Numbered from the stretch's first letter, positions 27,700-36,561 are shown. The stretch: DNA of 64,000 bases from Methanosphaera stadtmanae (GCA_015062805.1 SUTQ01000008.1:1-64000); one strand, 5' to 3'. Notes: generated by a model not told the origin, from the letters alone. Program-made: numbers and translations.

Positions 27700-28854
27700 C
27701 TAATTGATATATTTATTCAACCTTTTGATAGCATCATATTTTTCTTTATCACTTAGTTTTGCTTGATTTAGGGAATTTTTAATAGTGTCAATAGAGTAAT
27801 CATAAACTTCTTTATCAACAGGATATGGAAAACCGTCCTTACCTCCATGTGCAAAACTGTATTTGACAGGATCTTCCCAACTAGCCTCTTCACCATAAAC
27901 CAAATCACTTATTAATGCCAATGCCCTGATTTTTTTAGGTCCGATACCCTTTAAAGAAATAAGTTCAGAATAATTTTCTGGTTGCAATTCATAAGCATTT
28001 TTTAAAACTTTAAATTCGTTATCACTTAAATCCATATCCAATACTTCATGATGGGAGGGCATAGTAAATGCTTTCTGTTTCAGAAATCCTGTAGGATCAT
28101 CGTCTTCATTATTAAAGTCAAAAAAATCAGATAATAATGTCTGTTTAGGATCTTTTCTTCTAAAATATGTTCTTAAATGTTCAGGATTATCATTTATCAA
28201 ATCAACACTAATTTTTTGTACTTCTTCACTCTTTTTTGATGCCATATTTAATGTTTCATCGTTTTTCTTATCACATTCTATTGCCGTATGCGGATCTGAT
28301 AAAAAATCATTCAAATCAGTGCTCATCCAGTGATAACGGCGAGCATACTTATTGGTTAAATTCATTCCCTGTTGAACTACGGCCCAATTACCTTTTTCTG
28401 TTAAAAAGAAATTATGCTGATATAATGCGTAACTATCTTGAATACAGGAATTATCAATTTTAGCCGATAATTTTGATGATTTAATCAGTTCTTCCCTTGT
28501 TTTTTCAGAAAAATTAAAATCATCGGCAAGTTTAGTAATTTGATTAGGAGTTTTTAAAGAATTCTTACCTTTACCTCCCAAAACTGCTATTCCATGTTCT
28601 TCAGGATTTAAACTCGCCCTTAAAGCTCCACAGGTAGTTGTAGTTGTACCTGAAGAATGCCAATCAAAACCTATTATACATGAAAATCCCTGAAACCAGT
28701 AAGGATTTGAAATTCTGTTTAAAAACTCTTCATGACCATATTCTTCAAGAATTACCTCAGTTAAAGCTCCAGACAATTTAACCATTCTTTTCCATAGCCA
28801 TGGTGGTGTATGGTCAGTATGTAACGGTAAATTTGTAATTCCTTTTCTCTGCAT
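27700..28854 (-). CDS. DUF763 family protein
   Basis: 384-residue archaeal protein recognised as DUF763 by its opening RKGITNLPLHTDHTPPWLW and by IIGFDWHSSGTTTTTCGALR. The middle holds GGKGKNSLKTPNQI and SYALYQHNFFLTEKGNWAVVQQGMN, and the C-terminal part has a helix-hairpin-helix-like ISLKGIGPKKIRALALIS, a motif often seen in DNA-binding proteins. Function unknown; the Cys/His and HhH features hint at nucleic-acid work, which is inference. Same strand as the nitroreductase but separated by 60 bp with its own start. Confidence 0.85.
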   Translation of the reverse strand: MQRKGITNLPLHTDHTPPWLWKRMVKLSGALTEVILEEYGHEEFLNRISNPYWFQGFSCIIGFDWHSSGTTTTTCGALRASLNPEEHGIAVLGGKGKNSLKTPNQITKLADDFNFSEKTREELIKSSKLSAKIDNSCIQDSYALYQHNFFLTEKGNWAVVQQGMNLTNKYARRYHWMSTDLNDFLSDPHTAIECDKKNDETLNMASKKSEEVQKISVDLINDNPEHLRTYFRRKDPKQTLLSDFFDFNNEDDDPTGFLKQKAFTMPSHHEVLDMDLSDNEFKVLKNAYELQPENYSELISLKGIGPKKIRALALISDLVYGEEASWEDPVKYSFAHGGKDGFPYPVDKEVYDYSIDTIKNSLNQAKLSDKEKYDAIKRLNKYIN

Positions 28855-28991
28855 GAATAATAGTATAAAAAATATAGTATTTAATAATAATGGGGTTTTG
28901 ATAAGTAATATTCCTTAGGATAAATTTATATCTAAAAATAAGTATATTATTATATAATAAAGATAATCTAATTTATTAAAGGGGTGGAAAA

Positions 28992-29582
28992 TTGGATTCA
29001 AAAATTATTTTAGCAATACTTATTGTAGCCTTAATAGGTGTTGTAGCAGCAACATATAATAATGAGGCTACAGAGGCTATACAAACATTGACAAGTGTTG
29101 CTACTGAAGAAGATAGTCAAGATGGTGCTACCGATATTCTTGATAGTAATATAGGTAGTAATTCACAAGATTCATTAAAAATTGATGAAGATGTAGTTAA
29201 ACCTGACACAAGTACTAAACAAGCTACGAACAATAAAGCATCAACAAACCAAGCAAATAATATAAATTCCAACCAGAACACAAATAAACCTGCAACTACC
29301 ACAAACAACACGGCAAAACCAAACACTGATAACTCAAATAATCAACAAGTTGATACAACAACACCTAAAATATCATCAACTGAAGCAAAAAACATAGCAA
29401 CAAATAATTTACCCAATGAATTTTCAAAAGCAGTAGCTTCAACTCCAAAATTATATGATGATTCATATGAAGTAACTTTCTACGAAAATGGAGAAGCCGT
29501 TGGTTACTACGAAATAAATGCCAATTCCGGAGCAATAACTGGCGGAGCTTTTAAAGGCGAAGTTCCCGAATCAAGTAATTAA
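28992..29582 (+). CDS. Membrane-anchored PepSY-like domain protein
   Basis: 196-residue extracytoplasmic protein. An N-terminal hydrophobic segment (IILAILIVALIGVVAATY, residues 4-21) anchors or exports it; a Thr/Asn/Gln-rich linker runs to about residue 122. The C-terminal 70 residues begin ISSTEAKNIATNNLP and contain YEVTFYENGEAVGYYEINAN and GAITGG, matching PepSY (a peptidase-inhibitor or wall-associated module). TTG start with GGGGTGG seven bases upstream. A lipoprotein with related modules is encoded at 49237. Role: probably wall maintenance, inferred. Confidence 0.75.
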   Translation: MDSKIILAILIVALIGVVAATYNNEATEAIQTLTSVATEEDSQDGATDILDSNIGSNSQDSLKIDEDVVKPDTSTKQATNNKASTNQANNINSNQNTNKPATTTNNTAKPNTDNSNNQQVDTTTPKISSTEAKNIATNNLPNEFSKAVASTPKLYDDSYEVTFYENGEAVGYYEINANSGAITGGAFKGEVPESSN

Positions 29583-29713
29583 TTACTTGAATAAATTCTC
29601 TTTTTTCTTTTAAAAATTTCCTAAAAAAAACTATTTTTATAAAAAAAATATTAAGTAATATAAATTATAGAAATCTTAATATACATTGATTTAATTAAGG
29701 AAGAAAAATAGTT

Positions 29714-31687
29714 ATGGATTTAATATTATTAGAAAGCATATCAATTATTTTAATTACTGCTGTGGTAATATTATTAATTTTTAACAAACTAAAACTTCCA
29801 TCCATGATTGGACTTTTTTTAACAGGTATTATTCTAGGTCAATTCATTCACTCAACGGATATAATTACCAAAATTTCTGAATTAGGAGTAATATTCCTTT
29901 TATTTATTATTGGTCTAGAATTTTCCATTGAAAAATATTCCGCAATAAAAAAATATGCCCTTGTAGGAGGTATATTGCAGGTTTTAATAACTACTTTACT
30001 TGTTAGCTTATTAACAGCAATATTTAAATTTCCATTTAACGAAGCAATTTTCTTAGGATTTTTAGTTTGTTTCAGCAGTACAGCAATAGTAATGAAAATT
30101 ATACAAAAACAACATTTAACCCACTCAATCCAGGGAAAAGTTACTCTAGGTATTCTCATATTTCAGGACATAGCCGTTATTCTGGTATTACTGTTAACTC
30201 CACTCCTTGGTGGAGAAAGCATAGACTTAAGTAATCTTCCATCCACAATAATTACACTAACTGCATTGACTGTCATTATTTTAGCTGGAGCATTATGGAT
30301 TGTGCCAAAAGCATTGCATGAAGCTGCAAGAACAAAAAATCGTGACCTCTATATGCTGTTAGTTCTTTTCATTTGTCTTGGAACAACATATGCCACGTCA
30401 GCTGTGGGTATATCACCAGAACTAGGAGCATTTATAGCAGGACTACTAATATCCCATACAGAATACAGCCACCAAACTCTTGGATATATTCAACCGTTCC
30501 AAGATGTTTTCATGAGTATTTTCCTTATTTCAATAGGACTTATGATTAACGTTGAATATTTCATATATAACATCGTTTTAATAATTGTCTTGGCAATTGT
30601 TGTGTTATTAATTAAGTTTATTGCAACTTTTATAACTGGTCGTGTACTTAAGTTGCCTATCGGAACGATTGTATCCATTTCAATTCTTTTAAGTCAAATA
30701 GGAGAATTTTCATTTGTATTGGCTGGAGAAGGTATTAAATACAGTTTGTTAAGTAATGAAATGTTTACAACATTCCTGGCTGTAAGTATAATTACAATGT
30801 CCTCAACGCCTTTCTTACAAAAAGCAACTCCCAAGATATTAAATCTATTCAAAAAAATACCTCGTTTCAAAGTTGATGAAGAACTGACAAATATTAAACA
30901 TGAAGAACATTACGAGGAAGAATTGGAAGACCATATAGTGATAGTTGGATTTGGGGTAAACGGTAAGAACATAGCAAGAGCATGTGACCATTATGATATT
31001 CCATACCTAGTTGTGGATATGAATCCAGTAATTGTTGAAAAAGAGAAATCATATGGAATTCCTATCATTTATGGTAATGCTGCAAACGAAAACGTTCTGA
31101 AAGAGTTAAAAATCACTTCGGCAAAATGTCTGGTTATTGTAACAAATACTCTTGAATCAACCACCAAAACCGTGGATACTGCACGCCGGTTAAATCCGGA
31201 TCTCCACATCATTGTAAGAACAAGATTTGTTCGTAATGTCGAAGAATTATATGAAATGGGAGCCGATGAAGTTATTCCTGAAGAATTTGAAACCAGTATA
31301 GAAATGTTTAGCAGAGTAATGGATTATTACAATAAAGATGTTGATGAAATAATTGATACTATTGATACTTTAAGATCAGATAACTATAATACATTCAGAT
31401 GTGTATCTCCTGAAGAAATTACTGCAAAACTCTCGGAAAGATTAACTGATTTGAACGTTGGCTCATTAAATGTAAGCAAGAAAAAACGTTTAGATGAATA
31501 TGATTTTAGTGACTATGATTTAACTGTCACTTCCATCATTAGAAATAATAAAACATTGGTTGGATTTAGTCCAAATTTCCCATTAGAAATAGATGATTTG
31601 ATACTGTTTACGGGAAATCCTGAAAATATTAACTGTTTCATTAAAGAGCAGTATCACTCTGAAAATGAAACAATTCCAAATATTTAA
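29714..31687 (+). CDS. Kef-type cation:proton antiporter with RCK domains
   Basis: 657-residue CPA2 antiporter. Residues 1-385 hold about 12 helices, with family motifs FLFIIGLEFSIEKY, FLGFLVCFSSTAIVMKI and ISPELGAFIAGLLIS. Then an RCK/TrkA-N domain (HIVIVGFGVNGKNIARACDH, a Rossmann NAD-binding motif, residues about 400-525) and a TrkA-C domain to the end. It likely exports K+ or Na+ in exchange for protons under nucleotide control. It ends 4 bp inside the convergent acetyltransferase gene. Confidence 0.93.
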   Translation: MDLILLESISIILITAVVILLIFNKLKLPSMIGLFLTGIILGQFIHSTDIITKISELGVIFLLFIIGLEFSIEKYSAIKKYALVGGILQVLITTLLVSLLTAIFKFPFNEAIFLGFLVCFSSTAIVMKIIQKQHLTHSIQGKVTLGILIFQDIAVILVLLLTPLLGGESIDLSNLPSTIITLTALTVIILAGALWIVPKALHEAARTKNRDLYMLLVLFICLGTTYATSAVGISPELGAFIAGLLISHTEYSHQTLGYIQPFQDVFMSIFLISIGLMINVEYFIYNIVLIIVLAIVVLLIKFIATFITGRVLKLPIGTIVSISILLSQIGEFSFVLAGEGIKYSLLSNEMFTTFLAVSIITMSSTPFLQKATPKILNLFKKIPRFKVDEELTNIKHEEHYEEELEDHIVIVGFGVNGKNIARACDHYDIPYLVVDMNPVIVEKEKSYGIPIIYGNAANENVLKELKITSAKCLVIVTNTLESTTKTVDTARRLNPDLHIIVRTRFVRNVEELYEMGADEVIPEEFETSIEMFSRVMDYYNKDVDEIIDTIDTLRSDNYNTFRCVSPEEITAKLSERLTDLNVGSLNVSKKKRLDEYDFSDYDLTVTSIIRNNKTLVGFSPNFPLEIDDLILFTGNPENINCFIKEQYHSENETIPNI

Positions 31688-32292
31688 AAATCTAATTGAC
31701 CTTCCCTTTTTTCTTTCTTTTTAGGCGGAAAGTTCTTGTCAAATGATTCTAATTCATCTTTATCAACATTAAAACATTCATTATCTTTATAAGTTCCATT
31801 TATACAGTCTATTTTATCTTCTGTTAATACTTTTATCATGAAAAATGGAGTTTCTCCTTCAACATCATTGAATTGTACTCCATATTTAGATGCATCTTCA
31901 AAACCAAAACGGTTGTAAAAATCTTCAGCACCAATTGTGAAAACATATGGAATATCCATTTCTTTAGCTTTTTCTAAAGTGTATTCTATAATTTTAGTTC
32001 CAAAACCTCTTCTTTGGTAATCTGGATGTACACATACAGGACCTAAAGTTACAACGGTTTCCGTATTTTCACCATCCAAACAAATATCATTTGTTGAATA
32101 AGCTATTTGTGCAATAATTTTATTGTCTTTTTCAATTACATAATCCAATTGAGAAATAAATGAAGAATCATGCCTCATATTATGAATTATTAAATGTTCA
32201 TAACACCCCGGCCTATAAACGTTCCAAAATGCTTCTCTTACCAAGTGTTCAACTTCCTTATAATCTGTTCTTTTTTCCAATCTTATGTCCAT
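31684..32292 (-). CDS. GNAT N-acetyltransferase, YhbS-like
   Basis: 202-residue acetyltransferase. IRLEKRTDYKEVEHLVREAF opens the fold; VTLGPVCVHPDYQRRGFGTKII is the acetyl-CoA motif A (Q/R-x-x-G-x-G/A, residues about 84-105), followed by YVFTIGAEDFYNRFGFEDAS. This order matches YhbS-type enzymes, whose substrates are mostly unknown. A Lys-rich tail ends the protein. Overlaps the antiporter gene by 4 bp at the 3' end. The two tandem paralogues lie upstream on the same strand after a 24-bp gap, so the three may be co-transcribed. Confidence 0.88.
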   Translation of the reverse strand: MDIRLEKRTDYKEVEHLVREAFWNVYRPGCYEHLIIHNMRHDSSFISQLDYVIEKDNKIIAQIAYSTNDICLDGENTETVVTLGPVCVHPDYQRRGFGTKIIEYTLEKAKEMDIPYVFTIGAEDFYNRFGFEDASKYGVQFNDVEGETPFFMIKVLTEDKIDCINGTYKDNECFNVDKDELESFDKNFPPKKKEKREGQLDF

Positions 32293-32316
32293 TCAAATCA
32301 TCTCTTTTTATGCGGA

Positions 32317-32955
32317 TTATTTTCCTTTATATAAATTCTCATCTGAAACTATTTTAATCAAATCATGTACATGTTCATCGTATGAAATTCTGAATCCTAC
32401 TGCTCCAGGACCTGTTGTTTTAATGTTGTTTAATGAAAAATCATCACCTTTTCTTCCATTATTTATGATATACCATATATATAAAGATTCTATGACAAAT
32501 AATTGTCCTTCCCCAAATTCATGATCAGTATAGTAACCATCACCAGGATCATAAACTATATCTGCCTTTTTAAGTAATTTTTTTAGAAATTTATTAGGTC
32601 TTGGTGCATTCTGGAAAATTCTTTCAATCTCACTCATTGCATCATTTTTAATCTTTCTCTTTTCATTGAGTTCCCTTTGAATTTTTTCTTTGTTTATTTT
32701 TTGTTGTTCAAGTGTTTCGGTAATTCCCAATATATCCTCAACTTTTGAAGCATTTTCTTCCAGACACATCCAGCCGTGAGGATTTCCTTCTATGTTCATG
32801 ATGTTTTTAAAATCAATTGGTTTATACTTTCTAAAAAATTCTTTGACGGATTCTTTTTCTTCATCAGTTATTTCTTGATTTAATGCATATAAATTTCCAA
32901 ATTCCTCATGATCAATACATTTAAGCACTAATTTTAATGAGTCCTTAGATTCCAC
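32317..32955 (-). CDS. Uncharacterised protein, paralogue B of a tandem pair
   Basis: About 212 residues, not recognised. I start at the GTG at 32955: alignment with paralogue A begins there, GGTGG is just upstream, and the longer frame (to 33018) only re-reads the end of the neighbour. Shared blocks with paralogue A are YALNQEI, GNPxGWMC, ILGITETLE, a charged coiled-coil linker, IVYDP, WYIxNNGR and YDEHVHDLIKxVSDEN. Predicted soluble. The gene overlaps the end of paralogue A by 11 bp, indicating coupled translation and perhaps a heteromer. Confidence 0.7.
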   Translation of the reverse strand: MESKDSLKLVLKCIDHEEFGNLYALNQEITDEEKESVKEFFRKYKPIDFKNIMNIEGNPHGWMCLEENASKVEDILGITETLEQQKINKEKIQRELNEKRKIKNDAMSEIERIFQNAPRPNKFLKKLLKKADIVYDPGDGYYTDHEFGEGQLFVIESLYIWYIINNGRKGDDFSLNNIKTTGPGAVGFRISYDEHVHDLIKIVSDENLYKGK

Positions 32956-33631
32956 AGGAACCACCTGTACTGTCAAATTCAGGTTCTTTATAAGTATCAC
33001 CGGAATATTCGTTTTCATCTGAAACCAATTTAATCAAATCATGCACGTGTTCATCGTAGGGAATCTTAAATCCGATTGCTCCACCAGCTTCTTCAATTTC
33101 AATATTGTTCATGTTCCAATTGTTCTCTTCACGTCCGTTATTCATAATGTACCATATGCTGTTTTTCATGATTATAAATAAATGACCTCCCCCATAGTAG
33201 TTGTTATCTCTGAAGCTATTTGTTGGATCATAAACTATCTGTGCAGCTTTAAGAAGATTTGACAATTTTTGTTTAGGCCTTTTTGCACTAAAAAATATTT
33301 CTTCCAATTCAAGTTGTGCTTTTTCTTTTTTTCCTCTTTCCTTATCAAATTCTTCTTTTTGAATTTGTCTGTCAGCAGCAATTTTTTCCAAAGTTTCGGT
33401 TATTCCTAATATTTCTTCAACCTTTGGAGCATTTTCTAGTGTGCACATCCAACCATTTGGATTTCCAGAGATTTTCATAACATCTTCAAATGATGCTGGT
33501 GTGTATTTTTGCATATAAGGTTTAACCTTTTCGAAATCTTCTTCAGAAATCTCTTGGTTTAATGCGTATAACATGCCACATTCTGGTGCATGACATTTTT
33601 CTATTAATTTTAATGGTTCTTCATTAGCCAT
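32945..33631 (-). CDS. Uncharacterised protein, paralogue A of a tandem pair
   Basis: 228 residues, not recognised as a known family. N-terminal globular part up to NPNGWMC (about residue 62), a charged helical linker (about 70-115), then an alpha/beta C-terminal part with IVYDPTNSFRD, GGGHLFIIMKNSIWYIMNNG and IGFKIPYDEHVHDLIKLVS. It has two Cys in the first 20 residues (CHAPEC) and ends GGSCGI, features missing from paralogue B. GAGGAATAG precedes the ATG. A recent tandem duplication is the simplest origin. Confidence 0.75.
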   Translation of the reverse strand: MANEEPLKLIEKCHAPECGMLYALNQEISEEDFEKVKPYMQKYTPASFEDVMKISGNPNGWMCTLENAPKVEEILGITETLEKIAADRQIQKEEFDKERGKKEKAQLELEEIFFSAKRPKQKLSNLLKAAQIVYDPTNSFRDNNYYGGGHLFIIMKNSIWYIMNNGREENNWNMNNIEIEEAGGAIGFKIPYDEHVHDLIKLVSDENEYSGDTYKEPEFDSTGGSCGI

Positions 33632-33718
33632 AACTATTCCTCATATTAATTGTTAAATGAATTTTTTTATTAATTTATTTTCATTATTAGAATATTTAAA
33701 AAACAAATATATTATTTA

Positions 33719-33834
33719 TTTCGGGCTCTCTAGTAAACCTTAATTGAAGAAAGTTTGAGTAATATTCAAATATTATCGAGTTAGAGATGGAAAATTATAT
33801 TTCAACATATAATTTTTTCATCCAACACCCGGAA
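33719..33834 (+). ncRNA. Candidate three-way-junction RNA
   Basis: No ORF. Paper folding gives P1 UUUCGGG (33719-33725) with CCCGGAA (33828-33834, one G-U); P2 UCUCUA (33727-33732) with UAGAGA (33782-33787), enclosing a hairpin UAAUAUU-CA-AAUAUUA (33760-33775); and P3, about 12 bp, closing 33788-33820. The G-U pairs favour the plus strand. A TATA-like ATATTTAAAA at 33692-33701 lies 20-25 bp upstream. The class is not recognised; riboswitch or regulatory RNA are options. Confidence 0.45.
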
Positions 33835-33863
33835 TTATCACTATTAACCCTTATTACATTCAT

Positions 33864-33956
33864 TTAATTTCTGAGTAAATCCTCTTATGATATACATAGT
33901 TATAACAGGTTATTCCGAAAATCCTGTGGATATAACAAATAAAATTAGAAATTAAT
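33864..33956. ncRNA. Second long-range stem element
   Basis: TTAATTTCT (33864-33872) pairs perfectly with AGAAATTAA (33948-33956); inside, GTTATA-ACAGG pairs with CCTGT-GGA-TATAAC (33900-33937). It follows the three-way-junction candidate by 30 bp and precedes a microprotein gene. It may be part of the same transcript. Weak evidence from pairing only. Confidence 0.3.
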
Positions 33957-33995
33957 AATATTCAAATAAATAATAAATTAAAAATAATGTATGAA

Positions 33996-34011
33996 TTTAG
34001 GTTTACCAAAA
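33996..34011. promoter_or_regulatory. DtxR-like operator variant before the microprotein
   Basis: TTTAGGTTTACCAAAA, two mismatches from the palindrome at 26752. A TATA-like ATTATATATT follows directly (about 34013-34022), the same operator-then-TATA order as at 26752, and the microprotein ATG is about 95 bp downstream. Confidence 0.4.
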
Positions 34012-34106
34012 TATTATATATTATTAGGAATATACTTATATTATACAAATTTTTATAAGATTAAAAAAAAAACATAAAAATTTGTGAAAAATAGAAGGTG
34101 AATAAT

Positions 34107-34205
34107 ATGGATAATGGAACTAATGATGCGGTGAAATTATTGGTTGAACTGATAGTCATATTTACCGTATTGTATTTCATACCAATCCTTCTGACAGGAG
34201 GATAA
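34107..34205 (+). CDS. 32-residue single-helix membrane microprotein
   Basis: Short ORF with AAGGTGA six bases before the ATG. It encodes an acidic N-terminus (MDNGTNDAVK) and one hydrophobic helix (LLVELIVIFTVLYFIPILLT) ending GG. The clear ribosome-binding site, an upstream TATA element and an operator-like sequence make it more than a chance ORF. Such microproteins often modulate transporters or respiratory complexes; no function can be assigned. The remaining parts of 33632-34391 hold the two RNA-like elements and nothing else I recognise. Confidence 0.55.
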   Translation: MDNGTNDAVKLLVELIVIFTVLYFIPILLTGG

Positions 34206-34391
34206 TTATATTCTCCAAAAAATGTTAAAAGAGAAATAAAATCAAATATTTAACAAAATAAGTTTATGGAAGATTTTCTTCCAATATAAACTTGCTCAAT
34301 AATACTTTTTTTAAAAACATTTACATCATAAAAATATTACTTCTCAATGTAAACAATAATTAAATAAATTAAAAATAGTTTAAAAGAGAAA

Positions 34392-34688
34392 TCAGATAGA
34401 TAATGTCCTACCAGATTCCATACTTTTAAGAGATTCCATAAATTCATCATAATGCTCACTCATGAAATCGGATAAAAAATATAACTTACCATATCGTTCT
34501 CCGTATGATTCAACCAATTTCAATTCCTTAAGTTTGGCAAGATGATGTTTAACTGTTCTGTAATTCAAATTTAATTCTTTTGATAATTGATTTATGTTAT
34601 AAGGTTTTTCTTTGATTTTTTGGATAATTCTTACCCTATTTTTAGAACCTTTGGTTCCTAATAAAACCCATTGTATAATTTTTTTCAT
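34392..34688 (-). CDS. Winged helix-turn-helix transcriptional regulator, ArsR-like
   Basis: 98-residue DNA-binding protein. KNRVRIIQKIKEKPYNINQL and SKELNLNYRTVKHHLAKLKE form the helix-turn-helix; LVESYGERYGKLYFLSD is the wing. This is a common archaeal one-component regulator form without a visible metal-binding Cys cluster, so the signal is unknown. It diverges from the small membrane protein at 34845 across a 156-bp promoter region with AT-rich repeats (TAATAC/GTATTA arms about 34734-34764), so it may control that gene and itself. Confidence 0.85.
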   Translation of the reverse strand: MKKIIQWVLLGTKGSKNRVRIIQKIKEKPYNINQLSKELNLNYRTVKHHLAKLKELKLVESYGERYGKLYFLSDFMSEHYDEFMESLKSMESGRTLSI

Positions 34689-34844
34689 ATTATCAAGTCC
34701 AATAATAATATTGATTGACTGTATATTTATATATAATACTGGTGTTTATATAAGTAATGGTATTATATTCAGAAGTTATTAAATAGTAATTTCAAGTAAC
34801 ATATATCTAGACTAATGTTTTTAAAAAATTAAACGGAGGATAAT

Positions 34845-35096
34845 ATGAAACAACGAAATTTAATCATTTTAATAGTAGGACTTATCCTTGTCGGATTATT
34901 GTTAATTTCTGGAATGGGAAATTTAAGTTTCAATCCACTAAACCATGAAGAATCTCAAAATATTGAACAACCTCAACCAATAGACAATAATCAGGAAATT
35001 ATACAAAATCCTCTTGAAAATAAAGAACCAATCGCAGAAGATCATCCATCCAATACTAAAGATGTATCTTCTAACAATAATGCAAACAGCACTTAA
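34845..35096 (+). CDS. Small membrane-anchored protein with disordered tail
   Basis: 83 residues: a basic start, one hydrophobic segment (LIILIVGLILVGLLLISGMG, residues 6-25), then a hydrophilic, Asn/Gln/Glu/Pro-rich tail, predicted outside the cell and disordered. GGAGGATAAT precedes the ATG. It lies 55 bp upstream of the DsbA-family gene on the same strand and divergent from a regulator, so the three may be a functional unit. No function recognised. Confidence 0.6.
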   Translation: MKQRNLIILIVGLILVGLLLISGMGNLSFNPLNHEESQNIEQPQPIDNNQEIIQNPLENKEPIAEDHPSNTKDVSSNNNANST

Positions 35097-35151
35097 GTAA
35101 TTATATAACACTACCCACATTAATTAAAAAATAAAAAATGGAGAAAAAATA

Positions 35152-35829
35152 ATGAAAATTTCATACTGGATTGATTATAACTGTCCTTACTGTTATCTTG
35201 GTATCACAAGATTAAACAATGCAATAAATAAATTAAAACTAGAAGATGTTAAAATAGATACCCATGCTTTTGAATTAGATCCCAATGCCCCAAAAACTTG
35301 TCAAAACACTACATTAGAACGATTTTCTAAAAAATACAACATGACAAAAGAAGATGCGCAGAAGGAAATTGACAAAATTACCAAATGGGGTACAGACGAT
35401 GGATTAAATATGAAATATGAAAGCTGTAGGTTCACCAATACCAGAGATGCACATCGTTTAGCCAAATTAGCAATTCAAAGCAACAACCAGGAAATTATCA
35501 GCGAATTTAATAACGCACTATTTGAGGCATATTTTTCTGAAAATCTGGAATTGGCTGACAAAGAAACATTAAAAGACCTTGCAACAAAAGCAGGCCTAAA
35601 TAAAAAGGATGTAATCGAAGTATTAGATAGTAATAAATTTGATAAGGAAGTGGAGTTGGATGAACGTGTAGCTTTAGATACCGGTATACAAGGTGTTCCA
35701 TACTTTATTTTCAACAATAAATATCCAATTCCGGGTGTTTTACCTGAAAGTGAATTTGTTAATGTTCTTAAAAAAATTAAATTCGAAGAGGAATTCGCTG
35801 AAAAAATTAATTCAAAACAAAACAAATAA
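35152..35829 (+). CDS. DsbA-family oxidoreductase, FrnE-like
   Basis: 225-residue thioredoxin-fold protein with a large helical insertion. ISYWIDYNCPYCYLGITRL contains the active-site CPYC (residues 11-14); ALDTGIQGVPYFIFNNKYPI carries the cis-proline VP of the fold. FrnE-type proteins act as disulfide oxidoreductases or isomerases in the cytoplasm, consistent with the lack of a signal peptide. GGAG precedes the ATG at nine bases. Possibly co-transcribed with the small membrane protein upstream. Confidence 0.88.
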   Translation: MKISYWIDYNCPYCYLGITRLNNAINKLKLEDVKIDTHAFELDPNAPKTCQNTTLERFSKKYNMTKEDAQKEIDKITKWGTDDGLNMKYESCRFTNTRDAHRLAKLAIQSNNQEIISEFNNALFEAYFSENLELADKETLKDLATKAGLNKKDVIEVLDSNKFDKEVELDERVALDTGIQGVPYFIFNNKYPIPGVLPESEFVNVLKKIKFEEEFAEKINSKQNK

Positions 35830-36028
35830 ACTTTCCCTATTTTTTTAATTATTAAACTTTTTTAAATTAATTAATCAAAAATTAAGCAATTTTTCCATTA
35901 ATATTGTGCAATTTTGAATATGGAATCATATATTGTATGTTAATGGAGAAGCATTTTTTCAATCAAATTAATACAAATAAATCCCATTATAATTTTTTAA
36001 AAAAAAAAGAATTGAAGGTTAAAAAAAT

Positions 36029-36421
36029 TTAATCCAACTTTACGACGTTTTTAATTAAAGTGAATTCAATTGGACCGTTTTCATCTATGTAAAATGGCAT
36101 TTTATAATGATTTGGTACATTTTGTTCTTTAATACTTTCATGATTTAATAATAATTTTGCTCCAACGTCACTTTTATGGAATACTTCATATGGTGCATTT
36201 AATATTGCTTCTACAATCAAATCTGTGCTTTCATCACTTTCACCATTGTAATCCAATGACCAATCATCACCATCAGGGAATTCTATTTCATCAATTACAC
36301 CGAATTCATCATTTACTAATCTAAATTCAATTGTTTTTCCATCGTATGTACATTCACAGTATTGTATAATCTCACTAACATCATCATATTGTAATGCATC
36401 TAAAATATTATCTATTTCCAT
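36029..36421 (-). CDS. Uncharacterised acidic protein
   Basis: 130 residues, acidic, no membrane segment or signal. Not recognised. Regularly alternating strands (TIEFRLVNDEFGVIDEIEF; then a WSLDYNGESDESTDLIV helix; PFYIDENGPIEFTLIKNVV) suggest an alpha/beta fold of the small uncharacterised type common in methanogens. GGAGATT lies eight bases before the ATG. It stands alone next to the bracketed accessory segment that starts at 36528. Confidence 0.65.
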   Translation of the reverse strand: MEIDNILDALQYDDVSEIIQYCECTYDGKTIEFRLVNDEFGVIDEIEFPDGDDWSLDYNGESDESTDLIVEAILNAPYEVFHKSDVGAKLLLNHESIKEQNVPNHYKMPFYIDENGPIEFTLIKNVVKLD

Positions 36422-36527
36422 TGATTAATCTCCGTTCTTAAAGGTTATATTACATTATCTTTTACAAAAATAATAATCTTTTTGGAAAATTTAATTATCT
36501 GATGTAACGGATAAAAGGTAGATGAAA

Positions 36528-36561
36528 TTTACTTCGCTATACTCCTCTATAACGAAGTAAA
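36528..36561. repeat. Dif/loxP-like inverted repeat, left copy
   Basis: Arms TTTACTTCG and CGAAGTAAA with inner TATA/TATA. Read as a recombinase site it is ACTTCGCTATA (36531-36541), centre CTCCTC, TATAACGAAGT (36548-36558): 11+6+11 bp, the layout of Xer dif sites. A near-identical copy lies at 49035. An A-tract follows, which rules out a simple terminator on the plus strand. The rest of 36422-37140 has no gene I can support. Confidence 0.55.

Noticed and set aside
33719-33834. Possible tRNA or known riboswitch
   Set aside because: The TTCAAAT looks like a T-loop but its flanks do not form a T-stem, and no acceptor or anticodon arm fits. I could not match it to TPP, FMN, purine, cobalamin or fluoride riboswitch consensus.
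36528-36561. Rho-independent-type terminator
   Set aside because: On the plus strand the hairpin is followed by A residues, and on the minus strand the T-tract comes before the hairpin, so neither strand fits.
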